DNA from: an uncultured Flavobacteriales bacterium
Lineage (GTDB): Bacteria; Bacteroidota; Bacteroidia; Palsa-965
DNA length: 33,578 bases
Direction of reading: 5' to 3'
Assembly: GCA_946478675.1 (NCBI GenBank)
Contig: CAMLEF010000006.1
Span: forward strand, 1-33,578
Shown: positions 24,187 through 33,488 of the stretch, piece after piece
Layout: each line of letters begins with the position of its first letter
Numbering within the stretch: the first letter of the stretch is position 1
The notes under the pieces: model-generated
Databases searched by the model: none
Told to the model about the DNA's origin: nothing
The model's input: the letters and a program-made list of their open reading frames with translations, nothing else
Position numbers and translations under genes: made by a program

Positions 24187-24402
24187 TTATTTCAGTTTTG
24201 CGAAACGCAGCGGCGGTTTTATTTTCTGCCGTATTCCCCAATAGTAATAAGCGCCCATTGCGGGAAACGGCAGCAGCAAAACCAATGTGAACCACATTTT
24301 GCCGCGATCGTTCCGGTATTCGTTTTTCCGGATGTCGCTCATCGTCCAAAGCCACGCGGTGATATTCAACGCCCAGCAGATGTACGATAAGCTCTCCTCC
24401 AT
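24187..24402 (-). CDS. Small membrane protein inside the sdh operon (PLDc_N-like)
   Basis: 71 residues. The N-terminal segment SYICWALNITAWLWTM and the second segment WFTLVLLLPFPAMGAYYYWG are both hydrophobic, with a charged loop (SDIRKNEYRNDRGK) between. The second part resembles the short PLDc_N (phospholipase D nuclease N-terminal) membrane motif, where a Trp-led helix ends in Pro-x-x-Gly-x-x-x-Tyr. The ATG overlaps the sdhA stop (TAATG), so it is translationally coupled to sdhA and is a real gene by position. Typical sdhCAB operons have no gene here. It might help assembly or anchoring of the complex, but that is conjecture. Confidence 0.7.
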   Translation of the reverse strand: MEESLSYICWALNITAWLWTMSDIRKNEYRNDRGKMWFTLVLLLPFPAMGAYYYWGIRQKIKPPLRFAKLK

Positions 24403-26381
24403 TATTTATAAGAACGTTGTGATACTTTGATCTTCTCGTATTTGAGATCTTCTTTGTGCAGCGTGTATTCGCCGTTGCCTTTGTATTCCCAGGCGGCAAC
24501 ATACATGAAGTTCTCGTCGTCGCGTTTGGCTTCGCCTTCTTCCGTCTGGTATTCTTCGCGGAAGTGGCCGCCGCAGGATTCGTTGCGGTGCAGCGCGTCT
24601 TTGCACATGAGCTCACCCAGCTCGAGGAAGTCGGCTACGCGGCCTGCTTTTTCCAGCTCGGGATTGAACTCGTTCTGGGCGCCGGGAATGCGAACGTCTT
24701 TCCAGAATTCTTCGCGCAGCGTACGGATCTCGGTGATGGCTTCCTGCAGGCCTTTCGCGTTGCGCGCCATGCCGCATTTGTCCCACATGATCTTGCCGAG
24801 CTTCTTGTGGAAATGGTCCACCGACTTCGTGCCTTTGATGCCCATGAGGCGATCGAGGCTGTCCTGCACGTTCTTCTCCGATTCTGCGAATGCTGCATGG
24901 TCGGTCGGAATGGCTTTGTCGCGGATCATCGCGTTGAGGTAAGAGCCAATGGTGTACGGAATCACGAAGTAACCGTCGGCGAGGCCCTGCATGAGCGCAG
25001 AAGCACCGAGGCGGTTGGCGCCGTGATCCGAGAAGTTCGCTTCGCCGAGCGCGTACATGCCGGGAACGGTGGTCATCAGCTCGTAGTCGACCCACAGGCC
25101 GCCCATCGTATAGTGAACCGCCGGGTAAATGCGCATCGGCACTTCGTACGGGTTCTCGTCGGTGATCTTCTGGTACATCTCGAAGAGGTTGCCGTATTTT
25201 TCTTTTACGACTTCCTTGCCGAGCTCCGTGATGCGCGCGGGCGATGCATTCTCTTCGCCGATCTTGTTCGCCTGCTGCTTGCCGTAACGCTGGATCGCCG
25301 AAGCGTAATCGAGGTACACGGCCATTTTCGAAGCGCCGACGCCGAAGCCGGCATCACAACGCTCTTTCGCAGCGCGGGAAGCCACGTCGCGGGGAACGAG
25401 GTTACCGAACGCCGGGTAACGACGCTCGAGGTAATAGTCGCGTTCCTCTTCGGGAATTTCATTCGGTTTGCGCGTGTCGCCGGCTTTTTTCGGGACCCAG
25501 ATGCGGCCGTCGTTACGCAGCGATTCCGACATGAGCGTCAGTTTCGACTGGTGATCGCCGGTAACCGGGATGCAGGTCGGGTGAATTTGCGTGAAGCAGG
25601 GATTGCCGAAGTAGGCGCCTTTCTTGTGCGCTTTCCATGCTGCCGTGACATTCGAGCCCATTGCGTTCGTCGAGAGGAAGAACACGTTGCCGTAACCGCC
25701 CGAAGCGAGCAGCACGGCATGGCCGGAATGACGTTCGAGCTTGCCGGTAACGAGGTCACGCGCGATGATGCCGCGGGCTTTGCCGTCAACGATCACCACG
25801 TCGAGCATTTCGTGGCGCGAATACATTTTCACCGTACTGAGGCCGACCTGGCGCTGCAATGCGGAGTAAGCGCCGAGCAGCAGCTGCTGGCCCGTCTGGC
25901 CTGCTGCGTAGAACGTACGCTGCACCTGCGTGCCGCCGAAAGAACGGTTGCTCAGCAGGCCGCCGTACTCCCGCGCGAACGGAACGCCCTGCGCGACGCA
26001 CTGGTCGATGATGTTGGCGCTGACTTCTGCGAGGCGGTGAACGTTGCCTTCACGTGAGCGGTAGTCGCCGCCTTTGATGGTGTCGTAGAAAAGACGGTAA
26101 ACGCTGTCGCCGTCGTTCTGGTAGTTCTTCGCGGCGTTGATGCCACCCTGTGCAGCGATGGAGTGCGCGCGGCGGGGGCTGTCCTGGAAGCAGAACACTT
26201 TCACTTTATACCCGAGCTCGGCAAGGCTGGCAGCAGCGGAGGCGCCGGCAAGACCGGAACCTACGATGATGATCTCGAGGCTGCGTTTGTTGGCCGGGTT
26301 GACCAGCGGAACCGTTGAGCGGTAGGTCGTCCATTTCTGGTCGAGAGTTCCGTCGGGGATTTTGGCGTTGAGTGTGCTCAT
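24402..26381 (-). CDS. sdhA: SdhA, succinate dehydrogenase/fumarate reductase flavoprotein subunit
   Basis: 659 residues. FAD is bound by [19 protein letters not shown] (from residue 37) and covalently by H73 in [17 protein letters not shown]. The substrate site includes [17 protein letters not shown] and [32 protein letters not shown] and [21 protein letters not shown] are the second FAD region. The length and the charged C-terminus ([17 protein letters not shown]) match the Bacteroidota/epsilon-type enzyme that works with a single cytochrome b subunit. It oxidises succinate to fumarate, or the reverse, at the membrane's inner face. It follows sdhC by 35 nt. Confidence 0.97.
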   Translation of the reverse strand: MSTLNAKIPDGTLDQKWTTYRSTVPLVNPANKRSLEIIIVGSGLAGASAAASLAELGYKVKVFCFQDSPRRAHSIAAQGGINAAKNYQNDGDSVYRLFYDTIKGGDYRSREGNVHRLAEVSANIIDQCVAQGVPFAREYGGLLSNRSFGGTQVQRTFYAAGQTGQQLLLGAYSALQRQVGLSTVKMYSRHEMLDVVIVDGKARGIIARDLVTGKLERHSGHAVLLASGGYGNVFFLSTNAMGSNVTAAWKAHKKGAYFGNPCFTQIHPTCIPVTGDHQSKLTLMSESLRNDGRIWVPKKAGDTRKPNEIPEEERDYYLERRYPAFGNLVPRDVASRAAKERCDAGFGVGASKMAVYLDYASAIQRYGKQQANKIGEENASPARITELGKEVVKEKYGNLFEMYQKITDENPYEVPMRIYPAVHYTMGGLWVDYELMTTVPGMYALGEANFSDHGANRLGASALMQGLADGYFVIPYTIGSYLNAMIRDKAIPTDHAAFAESEKNVQDSLDRLMGIKGTKSVDHFHKKLGKIMWDKCGMARNAKGLQEAITEIRTLREEFWKDVRIPGAQNEFNPELEKAGRVADFLELGELMCKDALHRNESCGGHFREEYQTEEGEAKRDDENFMYVAAWEYKGNGEYTLHKEDLKYEKIKVSQRSYK

Positions 26382-26416
26382 AATATGTTGTAGTGCGGAT
26401 GTTCGTGATCAGAAAA

Positions 26417-27109
26417 TTAGTGCGCCCAGTGCAGCAGGTCTTTGCCCATCAGGGAAGCGCCGTAGAAAAGGATCGGGAAAGCTGCGAAGCCGACGCCGAA
26501 AACGAAAGCGAGCCCTTTCGCCGCCCAGTCCCAGGCCATCGCGTATTTCTTGTTGTTCAGGCCGAGCGTATGGAACGCCGAGCGGAAACCGTGGCTGAGG
26601 TGGAACGCGAGAATGATGACGGCAACGAGGTAGATGCCGGAATAGACCGGGCTCTTGAACGCTTCCGCTACCGATTCCGCGAGGTTCAGCTGGCCTTCGT
26701 GACCAACGGTGCCCGTGACGCGGTACGGAACGAAGAAGTTGTACAGGTGGACAACGATGAAGAAGAAGATAACGCTGCCGGTGAGCCCCATGTTGCGGGA
26801 GATCCACGGGCTGGTTTTGCCGACGCCGCTCACCGCGTATTTCACCGGGCGGGCTTTGCTGTTGTCCTTCGTGAGGATGATGGCCTGCGCTACGTGCACG
26901 AAGATGGCCAGGAACAGCACGACTTCCACGATGCGGATGAGGATGCTGTGCACCATGCTGTGCGAGGCTTCGTTAAATGCTTCACCGCCGTCGCCAAAGA
27001 AAATGTGGACGTTGGTGTACAGGTGCTCCAGCAGGAAAATGACCAGGAACAGGCCGGAAAGGGCCATCACCGTTTTTTTGCCAATGGAGGAGGTGAGGAA
27101 CTTGTTCAT
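26417..27109 (-). CDS. sdhC: SdhC, single-chain dihaem cytochrome b subunit (type B)
   Basis: 230 residues from the ATG at 27107-27109; a longer upstream reading lacks homology and crosses the promoter. Five membrane helices fit the single-subunit anchor of type B complexes, as in Bacteroides FrdC. Histidines suited for haem b lie in LLEHLYTNVHIF (H29, H35), SHSMVHSI (H50, H54), AIFVHVAQAI (H72), VVHLYNFF (H121) and LAFHLSHGF (H170, H173); exact axial ligands cannot be chosen without alignment. It accepts or gives electrons to menaquinone. First gene of the operon, with a good promoter about 60 nt upstream. Confidence 0.94.
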   Translation of the reverse strand: MNKFLTSSIGKKTVMALSGLFLVIFLLEHLYTNVHIFFGDGGEAFNEASHSMVHSILIRIVEVVLFLAIFVHVAQAIILTKDNSKARPVKYAVSGVGKTSPWISRNMGLTGSVIFFFIVVHLYNFFVPYRVTGTVGHEGQLNLAESVAEAFKSPVYSGIYLVAVIILAFHLSHGFRSAFHTLGLNNKKYAMAWDWAAKGLAFVFGVGFAAFPILFYGASLMGKDLLHWAH

Positions 27110-27167
27110 ATAGCGGATAAGATGGTTCTGTTGGCTCCGGCTGAAAGGTGGTGAACGCAGAGCGGGA

Positions 27168-27198
27168 CAAATGTAGGTACCGGGTGGAATTGTATCAA
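27168..27198 (-). promoter_or_regulatory. Promoter of the sdh operon
   Basis: On the minus strand TTG (27196-27198), 20 nt, TACATTTG (27168-27175): a full match to the Bacteroidota promoter with the same spacing as the suf promoter. The start near 27163 gives a leader of about 54 nt to sdhC. Confidence 0.7.
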
Positions 27199-27531
27199 GT
27201 TTATTTCCCGGGAAAAATTTGCGGAAAACTGACCAAAGGACTTGAATAAGAGAGGAGTAAGCCTTATTCAGAGAGTTTCTAAATTGAGGAAGGTGAACCC
27301 TGCCAGCCAGAACGGAACGGGCATGGAGACACGGGATACGGAGAAAAGGTTTTGAGAAAAAGTGAGAGAAGTTCTCTGCCCGCAGCACCATCGCAAAACA
27401 TGTCGCGGAGCATTTTGATGCGAGGCGGGTCGGTGTTAACACCCGACCTTTCGTCATTACATTCCTCAAGGTGATAAAAGCGAATAAAGTCAAAGATGCA
27501 TCCAGAAGAGATGCTCGCTTTTGCAAAACGC
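27199..27531. other. Gene-free region upstream of the sdh promoter
   Basis: No ORF here looks like a protein. It holds a single arm of the CTCCGTGT-type repeat (about 27314-27337, on the minus strand CTCCGTAT, CCCGTGT, CTCCATG), and a 21-nt near-palindrome at 27428-27448 (GGTCGGTGTT/AACACCCGACC, one-base bulge) with TGTTAACA at the centre and no U-run. It must also contain the end of the transcript of the membrane protein gene ending at 27532, but I see no clear terminator. Confidence 0.5.
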
Positions 27532-28173
27532 TTACTGCTGCGGATAATTCGGATAGCCCGGAGGATAGTTCGGGTTGTACGCGTTGGGTTGCGGCGGAGT
27601 CGGCGGCAGCGTGGGATCAAACAAACGGTTGATGCGCGGCTGGATGAACCAGATGCCGATGAACAAAAACCAGATCAGGAAAAAATCGCCGATGTAGTCG
27701 CCGAGCTCCACGCGGTTCCAGCGCTCCACCATTTTCAGCGATTTGGCAATAAACCAGATCGAATAGAAAATGCAGAAGATGGAGAAGAAATGCAGCGGAA
27801 TGATAATCACCAGCAAGGCCGCTAATGCAGGGGACGGCGGTTCGTGCGTCTCGAAAACGTACCACCCGAAAATGATCATGCCGAGCATCAATGCCCCGAG
27901 GTAAAAAGCAGGAACCAACGCGAACGAACGGAAGCGGCGCAGGTTCATGCCGGCATTTTCAGGAAGCTTTTTTCCCAGCGCAACGCCCACATTATAGAAC
28001 CAGCCGAATTGCACCGTCACCACCACCGCCATCATCAGGGCAAAAACGATAAAAACCGGTGCAGGGTCCCTCATCGCGAAAACGAGCGCCATGCCGATTA
28101 TTTCCAGCACAACCGGAACTGCAAAAATCAGGAGGAAGATCTGCCAGTGTTTGGCGCGGAGAAACCAGCTCAT
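27532..28173 (-). CDS. Polytopic membrane protein of a Bacteroidota family, function unknown
   Basis: 213 residues. It begins MSWFLRAKHWQIFLLIF and has about five or six membrane helices, including VFALMMAVVVTVQFGWFY, LGALMLGMIIFGWYVF and LAALLVIIIPLHFFSIF. The end of the membrane part reads LGDYIGDFFLIWFLFIGIWFIQPRIN, and a Pro/Asn/Tyr-rich tail (PTPPQPNAYNPNYPPGYPNY) follows, probably disordered and cytoplasmic. The start and the IGIWFIQPRIN motif recall an uncharacterised family common in this phylum. No transport or catalytic motif is seen. Confidence 0.8.
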   Translation of the reverse strand: MSWFLRAKHWQIFLLIFAVPVVLEIIGMALVFAMRDPAPVFIVFALMMAVVVTVQFGWFYNVGVALGKKLPENAGMNLRRFRSFALVPAFYLGALMLGMIIFGWYVFETHEPPSPALAALLVIIIPLHFFSIFCIFYSIWFIAKSLKMVERWNRVELGDYIGDFFLIWFLFIGIWFIQPRINRLFDPTLPPTPPQPNAYNPNYPPGYPNYPQQ

Positions 28174-28212
28174 AGTGGAAGGTGGATTAATTGTCGTTTA
28201 CTGAATGACAGT

Positions 28213-28220
28213 CAAATGTA
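28213..28220 (-). promoter_or_regulatory. -7 element before the membrane protein gene
   Basis: TACATTTG on the minus strand, 39 nt before the ATG at 28171-28173, fits TAnnTTTG fully. The -33 position falls in the hairpin at 28223-28259 and has CAG instead of TTG. Confidence 0.35.
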
Positions 28221-28222
28221 AT

Positions 28223-28259
28223 AAACCTGCAACAGCAGAACTGGTGTTATTGCAGGTTT
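28223..28259 (-). terminator. Hairpin behind the seven-PAS kinase gene, probable terminator
   Basis: Ten-bp perfect stem AAACCTGCAA (28223-28232) / TTGCAGGTTT (28250-28259), 17-nt loop, then TTTATTA on the minus strand. It lies between two minus-strand genes and touches the promoter of the next. The U-tract is weak. Confidence 0.45.
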
Positions 28260-28314
28260 TGTTCTCTCTCAAAATGGTTTTCGCTCTTTCGATTCGTGAG
28301 GCGCAGAGTGAGAT

Positions 28315-28342
28315 TTTTTCTCCGTGTCCCCGTGTCTCCGTG
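28315..28342. repeat. Single arm of CTCCGTGT-type repeat
   Basis: TTTTTTCTC followed by units CTCCGTGT, CCCCGTGT, CTCCGTGG. It resembles the left arm of the hairpin at 24116-24185 but has no partner arm. It lies 12 nt behind the stop of the kinase gene. Confidence 0.65.
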
Positions 28343-28353
28343 GTTTTAATCCA

Positions 28354-31300
28354 CTACATCTTCTCCACCGGCAGCACCACCGTAAACGTCGTTCCGCGGT
28401 TCGGCCGGCTATCTACCGTGATCGTTCCGCCCAAACCTTCCACCTGCGTTTTCACCATGTACAATCCCATGCCTTTTCCTTCCGTATGTCCGTGGAAACG
28501 TTTGTAAAGGCCGAAGATATTTTCACCGTTCGTTTTCAGATCGATGCCGATGCCGTTGTCGCTGAACGTAAAGAATACCTGCTGCTGCTCTTCTTTACCG
28601 GAAATCGTGATCACCGGGCGCAGCTCATTCTGGCGGTACTTCAGGCTATTGGTGATGAGGTTGTAGAAAATGCTGTGCAGGTAGCTCTTGATCGTGTACA
28701 CTTTCCGCAGCTGCGAAAAATCGGTGTTGATGACGGCGCGCTCGTTGTTGAGCTGCTCGCTGATCGTATGCGTGATGAGCTCCACCAGCTCGTCCGGATC
28801 GACGTGCTCTTTGCTTTCGGTGAGCGCGCGTTTGACGAGCAGGATCTGGTTGAGGTCGCGGATGATCTCTTCGAGATTGGCCGTTGCGGTGAGCAGCATG
28901 CCGGAAGCGCGTTCGTAGTTCGGATCGTCGGGCGGCGTTTTTTGCAGCAGGCGCGTGAGGCCGGTGATGTTGGCGATCGGGCCGCGCAGGTTGTGCGAGA
29001 CGATGTAGCCGAACTGCTCCAGCTCCCGGTTGCGGAACAACAGCTCGCTCGTCATCTTGTTGCGCTCCGCTTCCTCCAGCTTGCTTTGAGTGATGTCGTT
29101 AATGGAGATCAGCACGCCGAATACTTCTTCGCCCTGGTGATGGATCGGGTACATGCGGACAAGGAACCAATCGAGTGTTCCATCGGGCTGCGGATAACTG
29201 ATCTCATAGCTGATGTGGGTATGCATGTGCAGCACTTCCATCAGCGACTGATTGATGCGTGAGCGCGCCGGTTCTTCGAAAAGATCGTGGATGTTCCGGT
29301 TGAGCGCGTTGTCGACGCCGAGCTGTTTCTTCGCCCACTTGATGGCCGCATGGTTGTGCGAGAGGATCTGTCCCTGTTCGTCGAGCAGGATGTACGATGT
29401 GGCGGTCGTGTCGAATACCGTGTGCAGGTTCGCTTCCGATTTTTGCAGCGCGGTTTCGGCCAGCTTGCGGGTGGTGATGTCCTGGCGGATGCCGACGAAT
29501 TGACGGATGCTGCCGTCTTCATTGAGGAAAGGCACCAGCGTCGCCGTCACCCAGAAGAACGAGCCGTCTTTCCTGCGGTTGCGCATTTCACCGCGCCAGA
29601 TCTGCCCGGCGGTGATCGTTTCCCAGAGATTTTTGAAAAAGCCATCGGGATGATAACCGGATTTGAGCAGGCGATGGCTCTTGCCGATCAGCTCTTCCTT
29701 GGTGAATTGCGATGCCCGGCAGAAATTATCGTTTGCATAAGTGATGATGCCCTGCGGATCGGTGATGGAAACGATGGAAGATTCGTCGAGCGCCACTTTG
29801 TAATCGGAGAGCTCACGCAGGCTTTCCTCCAGCGCTTCTGCCGCCTGTTTGCGCTGCGAAATATCCCGTAACGTACCGATCACGGCTACATTACCGTTGA
29901 GCAGCGTCAGGCAACCGAAGATCTCGACCCAGAATACTTCGCCGTTTTTGCGAATGCCACGCACTTCGTATTTCGCCGCCTCGATTTCGCCGCGGATGCC
30001 CGCCGCCATCGTGTCTTCCACTTGCTGCCAGTCGTCGGGATGGATCGGTGTGCGCACGTGAAACGTATTGGTCATTTCCTCCGGCGTATACCCGAAGATG
30101 CGCGCGAATTCCGGGTTGACGTAAGCGAACTGTTCTTCCTGGATGATATAAACGCCATCCTGGGATTTCTCCACGAGGTTCCGGAATTTCAGCTCGGCTT
30201 CTTTCAATTCGGTTTGCAACGTCTCCTGTTCCGTGACGTCGGCGACGATGGAAAGTCCCGCTTCCATTTTCCCGGAACGGTTTTTCAGCAGCGAATAATA
30301 CCAGTTGCAGCTCAGCTCGCGACCGTCACGTGCGCGCACCCGCATCGCAACCGGTTTGCCGTTATCGTCATTGAAAAGGTTGACCGGGTGTTCTTCTCCG
30401 CCCGAGAAAAGAAACTGCCGGAGCCGCTTGCCTTTGACTTCTTCTTCTTTCCAGCCGAACATTTTTTCAGCATAAGGGCTCCAGCCGGAAATGCGCAGGT
30501 CTTCATCTTCTTCGATCACCGCCAACGGAGCTTTGTGAAGCAGGTTGTTGATCCGCTCATAGGCGAGATGAAGCTTTTCTTCCGTTTCTTTTTTATCGTT
30601 CTGCAGCTGGACGGAAACGATGATCCCCGCAATCCCGCCCGAACTTTTTTGCCACGGGCGAACATCCCATTTCACCCACAGCAACGTGCCGTCTTTGCGG
30701 ATGAAATAATCGTTGTCGTTGGATTCGATCGCGCCCTGCAGACAGCGACGGTGTACGTTTCGCAGGCGCTCTTCCATTCCCGGGAAGATTTCATAATGAT
30801 TGCGACCGATCAACGATTCTTCGTCCAGCTGAAAATCATCCAGCCATCGCCGGTTGTGCATGACGTAACGCATTTCCGTATCGAACATCGCTACCGCAGC
30901 GGGTGTGTGCTCGATAAAAAGGCGAAGCAATTCCTGCTGTTCCTGCAAGGCGTCGCTCGTCTGCTGGATCGTGGTGCGGTCCTCGAGCGCAATGCAAACG
31001 CCGATCACTTTTCCATCCGGGCCGGTGATCGGGTTTTCACGCAGGCGCACGACGTACTGTATGCCGTTGTATGCCGCAATCCGCAGCTCGTGGTTCTGCG
31101 CGATTCCTTTCAGCGCCTGCTCCATCATTTGCTGCGCAGGCCCTTGGCGGTATTCAGGCAGTTTGTGCACAAACGCTACATCTATTTCAAGTCGCTGACC
31201 GGTATATTCTGAAAAAATCTGCTCTGCTTTAGAATTGAACAGCTGAACGATGCCCGATGCATTCACCAGGACGAAACCGGTGGATGTATTTTCAAACACC

Positions 31301-31785
31301 GCGCGCAGGTCGGATTCCGATTTCTGCAGCAGCATCTCATTTTCCTTGCGGTAATTAATGTCGAGAGCCTGCACAAGAATATATTCCGGCCGGTCCTCTT
31401 CCCCGCGGACGACGGAAGTGTGCACGGAAAACCAGCGCCATTCACCGGACGACCGGTAACGGCGCTCGCGGGCATATCCATCCGCTTCGCCGTTCATCAT
31501 CCGTTCCCATTGTGCGATTTCTTCTGCGAGCTCTTCAGGATGTGCGAGCGATTCCGATTCGGCACGAAGTAAATCTTCTTCGGTACGATTCAACAGCCGG
31601 CACAATTCCGGGTTGACGCGCAGCAGTTTTCCTTCCGGGGAAACGATCGCCATGCCGAGCGCGGAAGAATTGAAAATGGCATCGAAAGAAAAATTCACGG
31701 CAGAAACGGATTTAGCCGATGAGAGCCGGCCACGATCATCACTGCTCGTCGCCGTCTGGGCAACAGGTTTTCGGATACTCGTCAT
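28354..31785 (-). CDS. Histidine kinase with seven PAS-like domains
   Basis: 1143 residues from the ATG at 31783-31785 (a TTG directly before it is not preferred). No membrane helices. Seven PAS or PAS-like repeats: about 30-145 (SALGMAIVSPEGKLLRVN), 155-280 (TGFVLVNASGIVQLFN), 285-405 (AAVAMFDTEMRYVMHNRRW), 415-535 (APLAVIEEDEDLRISGWS), 540-660 (DGVYIIQEEQFAYVN), 670-785 (SSIVSITDPQGIITYAN) and 795-910 (TSYILLDEQGQILSHN), several with PAC endings such as GIRQDITTRK. The core has H931 in GYIVSHNLRGPIANITG, N-box FYNLITNSLKYR, G1 FSDNGIGID and G2 GKGMGLYMVK. It has no receiver and no partner gene nearby, so its target is unknown. Many PAS domains suggest several ligands or redox inputs. Confidence 0.92.
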   Translation of the reverse strand: MTSIRKPVAQTATSSDDRGRLSSAKSVSAVNFSFDAIFNSSALGMAIVSPEGKLLRVNPELCRLLNRTEEDLLRAESESLAHPEELAEEIAQWERMMNGEADGYARERRYRSSGEWRWFSVHTSVVRGEEDRPEYILVQALDINYRKENEMLLQKSESDLRAVFENTSTGFVLVNASGIVQLFNSKAEQIFSEYTGQRLEIDVAFVHKLPEYRQGPAQQMMEQALKGIAQNHELRIAAYNGIQYVVRLRENPITGPDGKVIGVCIALEDRTTIQQTSDALQEQQELLRLFIEHTPAAVAMFDTEMRYVMHNRRWLDDFQLDEESLIGRNHYEIFPGMEERLRNVHRRCLQGAIESNDNDYFIRKDGTLLWVKWDVRPWQKSSGGIAGIIVSVQLQNDKKETEEKLHLAYERINNLLHKAPLAVIEEDEDLRISGWSPYAEKMFGWKEEEVKGKRLRQFLFSGGEEHPVNLFNDDNGKPVAMRVRARDGRELSCNWYYSLLKNRSGKMEAGLSIVADVTEQETLQTELKEAELKFRNLVEKSQDGVYIIQEEQFAYVNPEFARIFGYTPEEMTNTFHVRTPIHPDDWQQVEDTMAAGIRGEIEAAKYEVRGIRKNGEVFWVEIFGCLTLLNGNVAVIGTLRDISQRKQAAEALEESLRELSDYKVALDESSIVSITDPQGIITYANDNFCRASQFTKEELIGKSHRLLKSGYHPDGFFKNLWETITAGQIWRGEMRNRRKDGSFFWVTATLVPFLNEDGSIRQFVGIRQDITTRKLAETALQKSEANLHTVFDTTATSYILLDEQGQILSHNHAAIKWAKKQLGVDNALNRNIHDLFEEPARSRINQSLMEVLHMHTHISYEISYPQPDGTLDWFLVRMYPIHHQGEEVFGVLISINDITQSKLEEAERNKMTSELLFRNRELEQFGYIVSHNLRGPIANITGLTRLLQKTPPDDPNYERASGMLLTATANLEEIIRDLNQILLVKRALTESKEHVDPDELVELITHTISEQLNNERAVINTDFSQLRKVYTIKSYLHSIFYNLITNSLKYRQNELRPVITISGKEEQQQVFFTFSDNGIGIDLKTNGENIFGLYKRFHGHTEGKGMGLYMVKTQVEGLGGTITVDSRPNRGTTFTVVLPVEKM

Positions 31786-32041
31786 CAATTGGGGTTGAGC
31801 GATTTGAATGTAAACTTATTCCGGCCTTTTCGGGCTTATTATGACGCCGGTCAGTTAAAGATTTAATCTTCGTTAGAATCCGTTAAGATGTACCGTATAA
31901 GAATGAAAAACCGGCGATAACCGGAAGGAAAGCAGCACTCGGTTTTTGCGCGGAGTTTTGCCCGGAGCATTTACCGCTCATCACTGCCGGTTACGCTCCG
32001 CAGAAAATCCCGCTATCTTTAACTCCTCCAATCCAACTCTT

Positions 32042-33331
32042 ATGCGCTACGCACCGATTCCCAACACGCTCTTCATCGAGAACCGCAAACGTTTTGCCGC
32101 GAAGATGAAGCCGAAGTCCATCGCTGTTTTCAACGCCAACGATATCCAGCCGACCAACGCCGACGGTACGATGAAGTTCCGCCAGAACAACGACCTGTTC
32201 TACCTCAGCGGCGTCGACCAGGAAGAAACGGTGCTGATCCTCTTCCCGGATTCCCCGGACCCGGATCACCGCGAAGTTTTATTCGTGCGCGAAACGAACG
32301 AGCACATTGCCGTATGGGAAGGCGCCAAGCTGACGAAGCCGCAGGCCACCGAAGTGTCCGGCATTAAAAAAGTATACTGGTCGCACCAGTTCCACCAGGT
32401 GTTGTTCGGCCTGATCGTCGAAGCGGAAAACGTTTACGTGAATACGAACGAGCACGTGCGCGCCGTCGTCGAAGTGGAAACGCGTGATGCGCGCTTCATC
32501 GAATGGTGCAAAAAAACGTATCCCGCGCACACGTACCTCCGTTCCGCGCCGATCCTGCACGAGCTGCGCGCGATCAAATCGAAGATCGAGATCGAGCTGA
32601 TGCAGAAAGCCTGCGATCTCACGGAGAAAGGCTTCCGCCGCCTGCTCAATTTCGTGAAGCCTGGCGTATGGGAATATGAAATTGAAGCCGAGCTCGCGCA
32701 CGAATTCATCCGCGCCGGCGCAGGCTTTGCTGGTTACGAGCCGATCATCGCATCGGGCGCCAACTCCTGCGTGCTGCACTACAACATCAACGATCAGCAG
32801 TGCAACGACGGCGACGTTATCCTGCTCGATTTCGCGGCAGGCTACGCGAATTACCAGAGCGATCTCACGCGCACGATTCCCGTCAACGGCAAATTCACGA
32901 AACGCCAGAAAGCCGTGTACAACGCCGTGCTCAAAGTGATGCGCTTCGCCATGTCGCGCCTCGTCGTCGGCAACACGATCCAGGAATACCACAAGGAAGT
33001 CGGCCTCGCGATGGAAGAAGAATTGCTCAAGCTGCGCCTCATCACGAAGACCGACATCAAGAAACAGGATCCTGCGTGGCCGGCCTACAAGAAATATTTC
33101 ATGCACGGCACCTCGCATTACCTCGGCCTCGACGTGCACGACGTGGGCAGCCGCTACCGCAAATTCACCGAAGGCATGGTCTTCACCTGCGAGCCCGGCA
33201 TCTACATTCCCGAAGAGAAGATCGGCGTCCGCATCGAGAACGACATTCTCCTCACGAAGAAAGGCCCGGTCGACCTGATGAAAAACATCCCGATCGAAGC
33301 CGAAGAGATCGAAGCGCTGATGAAACGATAA
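32042..33331 (+). CDS. pepP: Aminopeptidase P (Xaa-Pro aminopeptidase, M24B)
   Basis: 429 residues from the ATG at 32042; a longer upstream reading is not homologous. The N-terminal domain (about 1-170) has FRQNNDLFYLSGVDQEE, typical of AMP_N. The pita-bread catalytic domain carries the five metal ligands: D263 and D274 (LLDFAAGYANYQSDLTRT), H355 (MHGTSHYLGLDVHD), E384 (CEPGIYIPEE) and E399 (RIENDILL). H245, H359 and H366 are the usual extra active-site histidines. It removes N-terminal residues before proline, using two Mn or similar ions, in the cytoplasm (no signal peptide). TATCTTTA at 32014-32021 is a near -7 element. Divergent from the PAS kinase. Confidence 0.96.
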   Translation: MRYAPIPNTLFIENRKRFAAKMKPKSIAVFNANDIQPTNADGTMKFRQNNDLFYLSGVDQEETVLILFPDSPDPDHREVLFVRETNEHIAVWEGAKLTKPQATEVSGIKKVYWSHQFHQVLFGLIVEAENVYVNTNEHVRAVVEVETRDARFIEWCKKTYPAHTYLRSAPILHELRAIKSKIEIELMQKACDLTEKGFRRLLNFVKPGVWEYEIEAELAHEFIRAGAGFAGYEPIIASGANSCVLHYNINDQQCNDGDVILLDFAAGYANYQSDLTRTIPVNGKFTKRQKAVYNAVLKVMRFAMSRLVVGNTIQEYHKEVGLAMEEELLKLRLITKTDIKKQDPAWPAYKKYFMHGTSHYLGLDVHDVGSRYRKFTEGMVFTCEPGIYIPEEKIGVRIENDILLTKKGPVDLMKNIPIEAEEIEALMKR

Positions 33332-33356
33332 AGCAACGAAGGAGATGCTCTAAATT

Positions 33357-33383
33357 AACCGCCGGGATGCCGGCGGTTTTTTT
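33357..33383 (+). terminator. Terminator of pepP
   Basis: Nine-bp perfect stem AACCGCCGG (33357-33365) / CCGGCGGTT (33370-33378) with a GATG loop and a run of T to 33383. Confidence 0.9.
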
Positions 33384-33418
33384 ATTCCCATCTGCGAACC
33401 ATACAGAGCTGCGCGCTC

Positions 33419-33450
33419 AAGTGTCTAAAGTGTCTAAAGTGTCTTAAGTG
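33419..33450. repeat. 9-nt direct repeat, three units
   Basis: AAGTGTCTA, AAGTGTCTA, AAGTGTCTT, then AAGTGG. It lies between convergent genes and has no complementary arm, but is built like the arms of the hairpins elsewhere in the window. Confidence 0.75.
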
Positions 33451-33488
33451 GTTCTTCTATTTCCCCCGCAGCCTGCGATATTCTCCCT

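Noticed and set aside
24456..26057. 533-codon plus-strand frame opposite sdhA
   Set aside because: Shadow of sdhA; the translation has no domain-like features and the sdhA frame is fully conserved.
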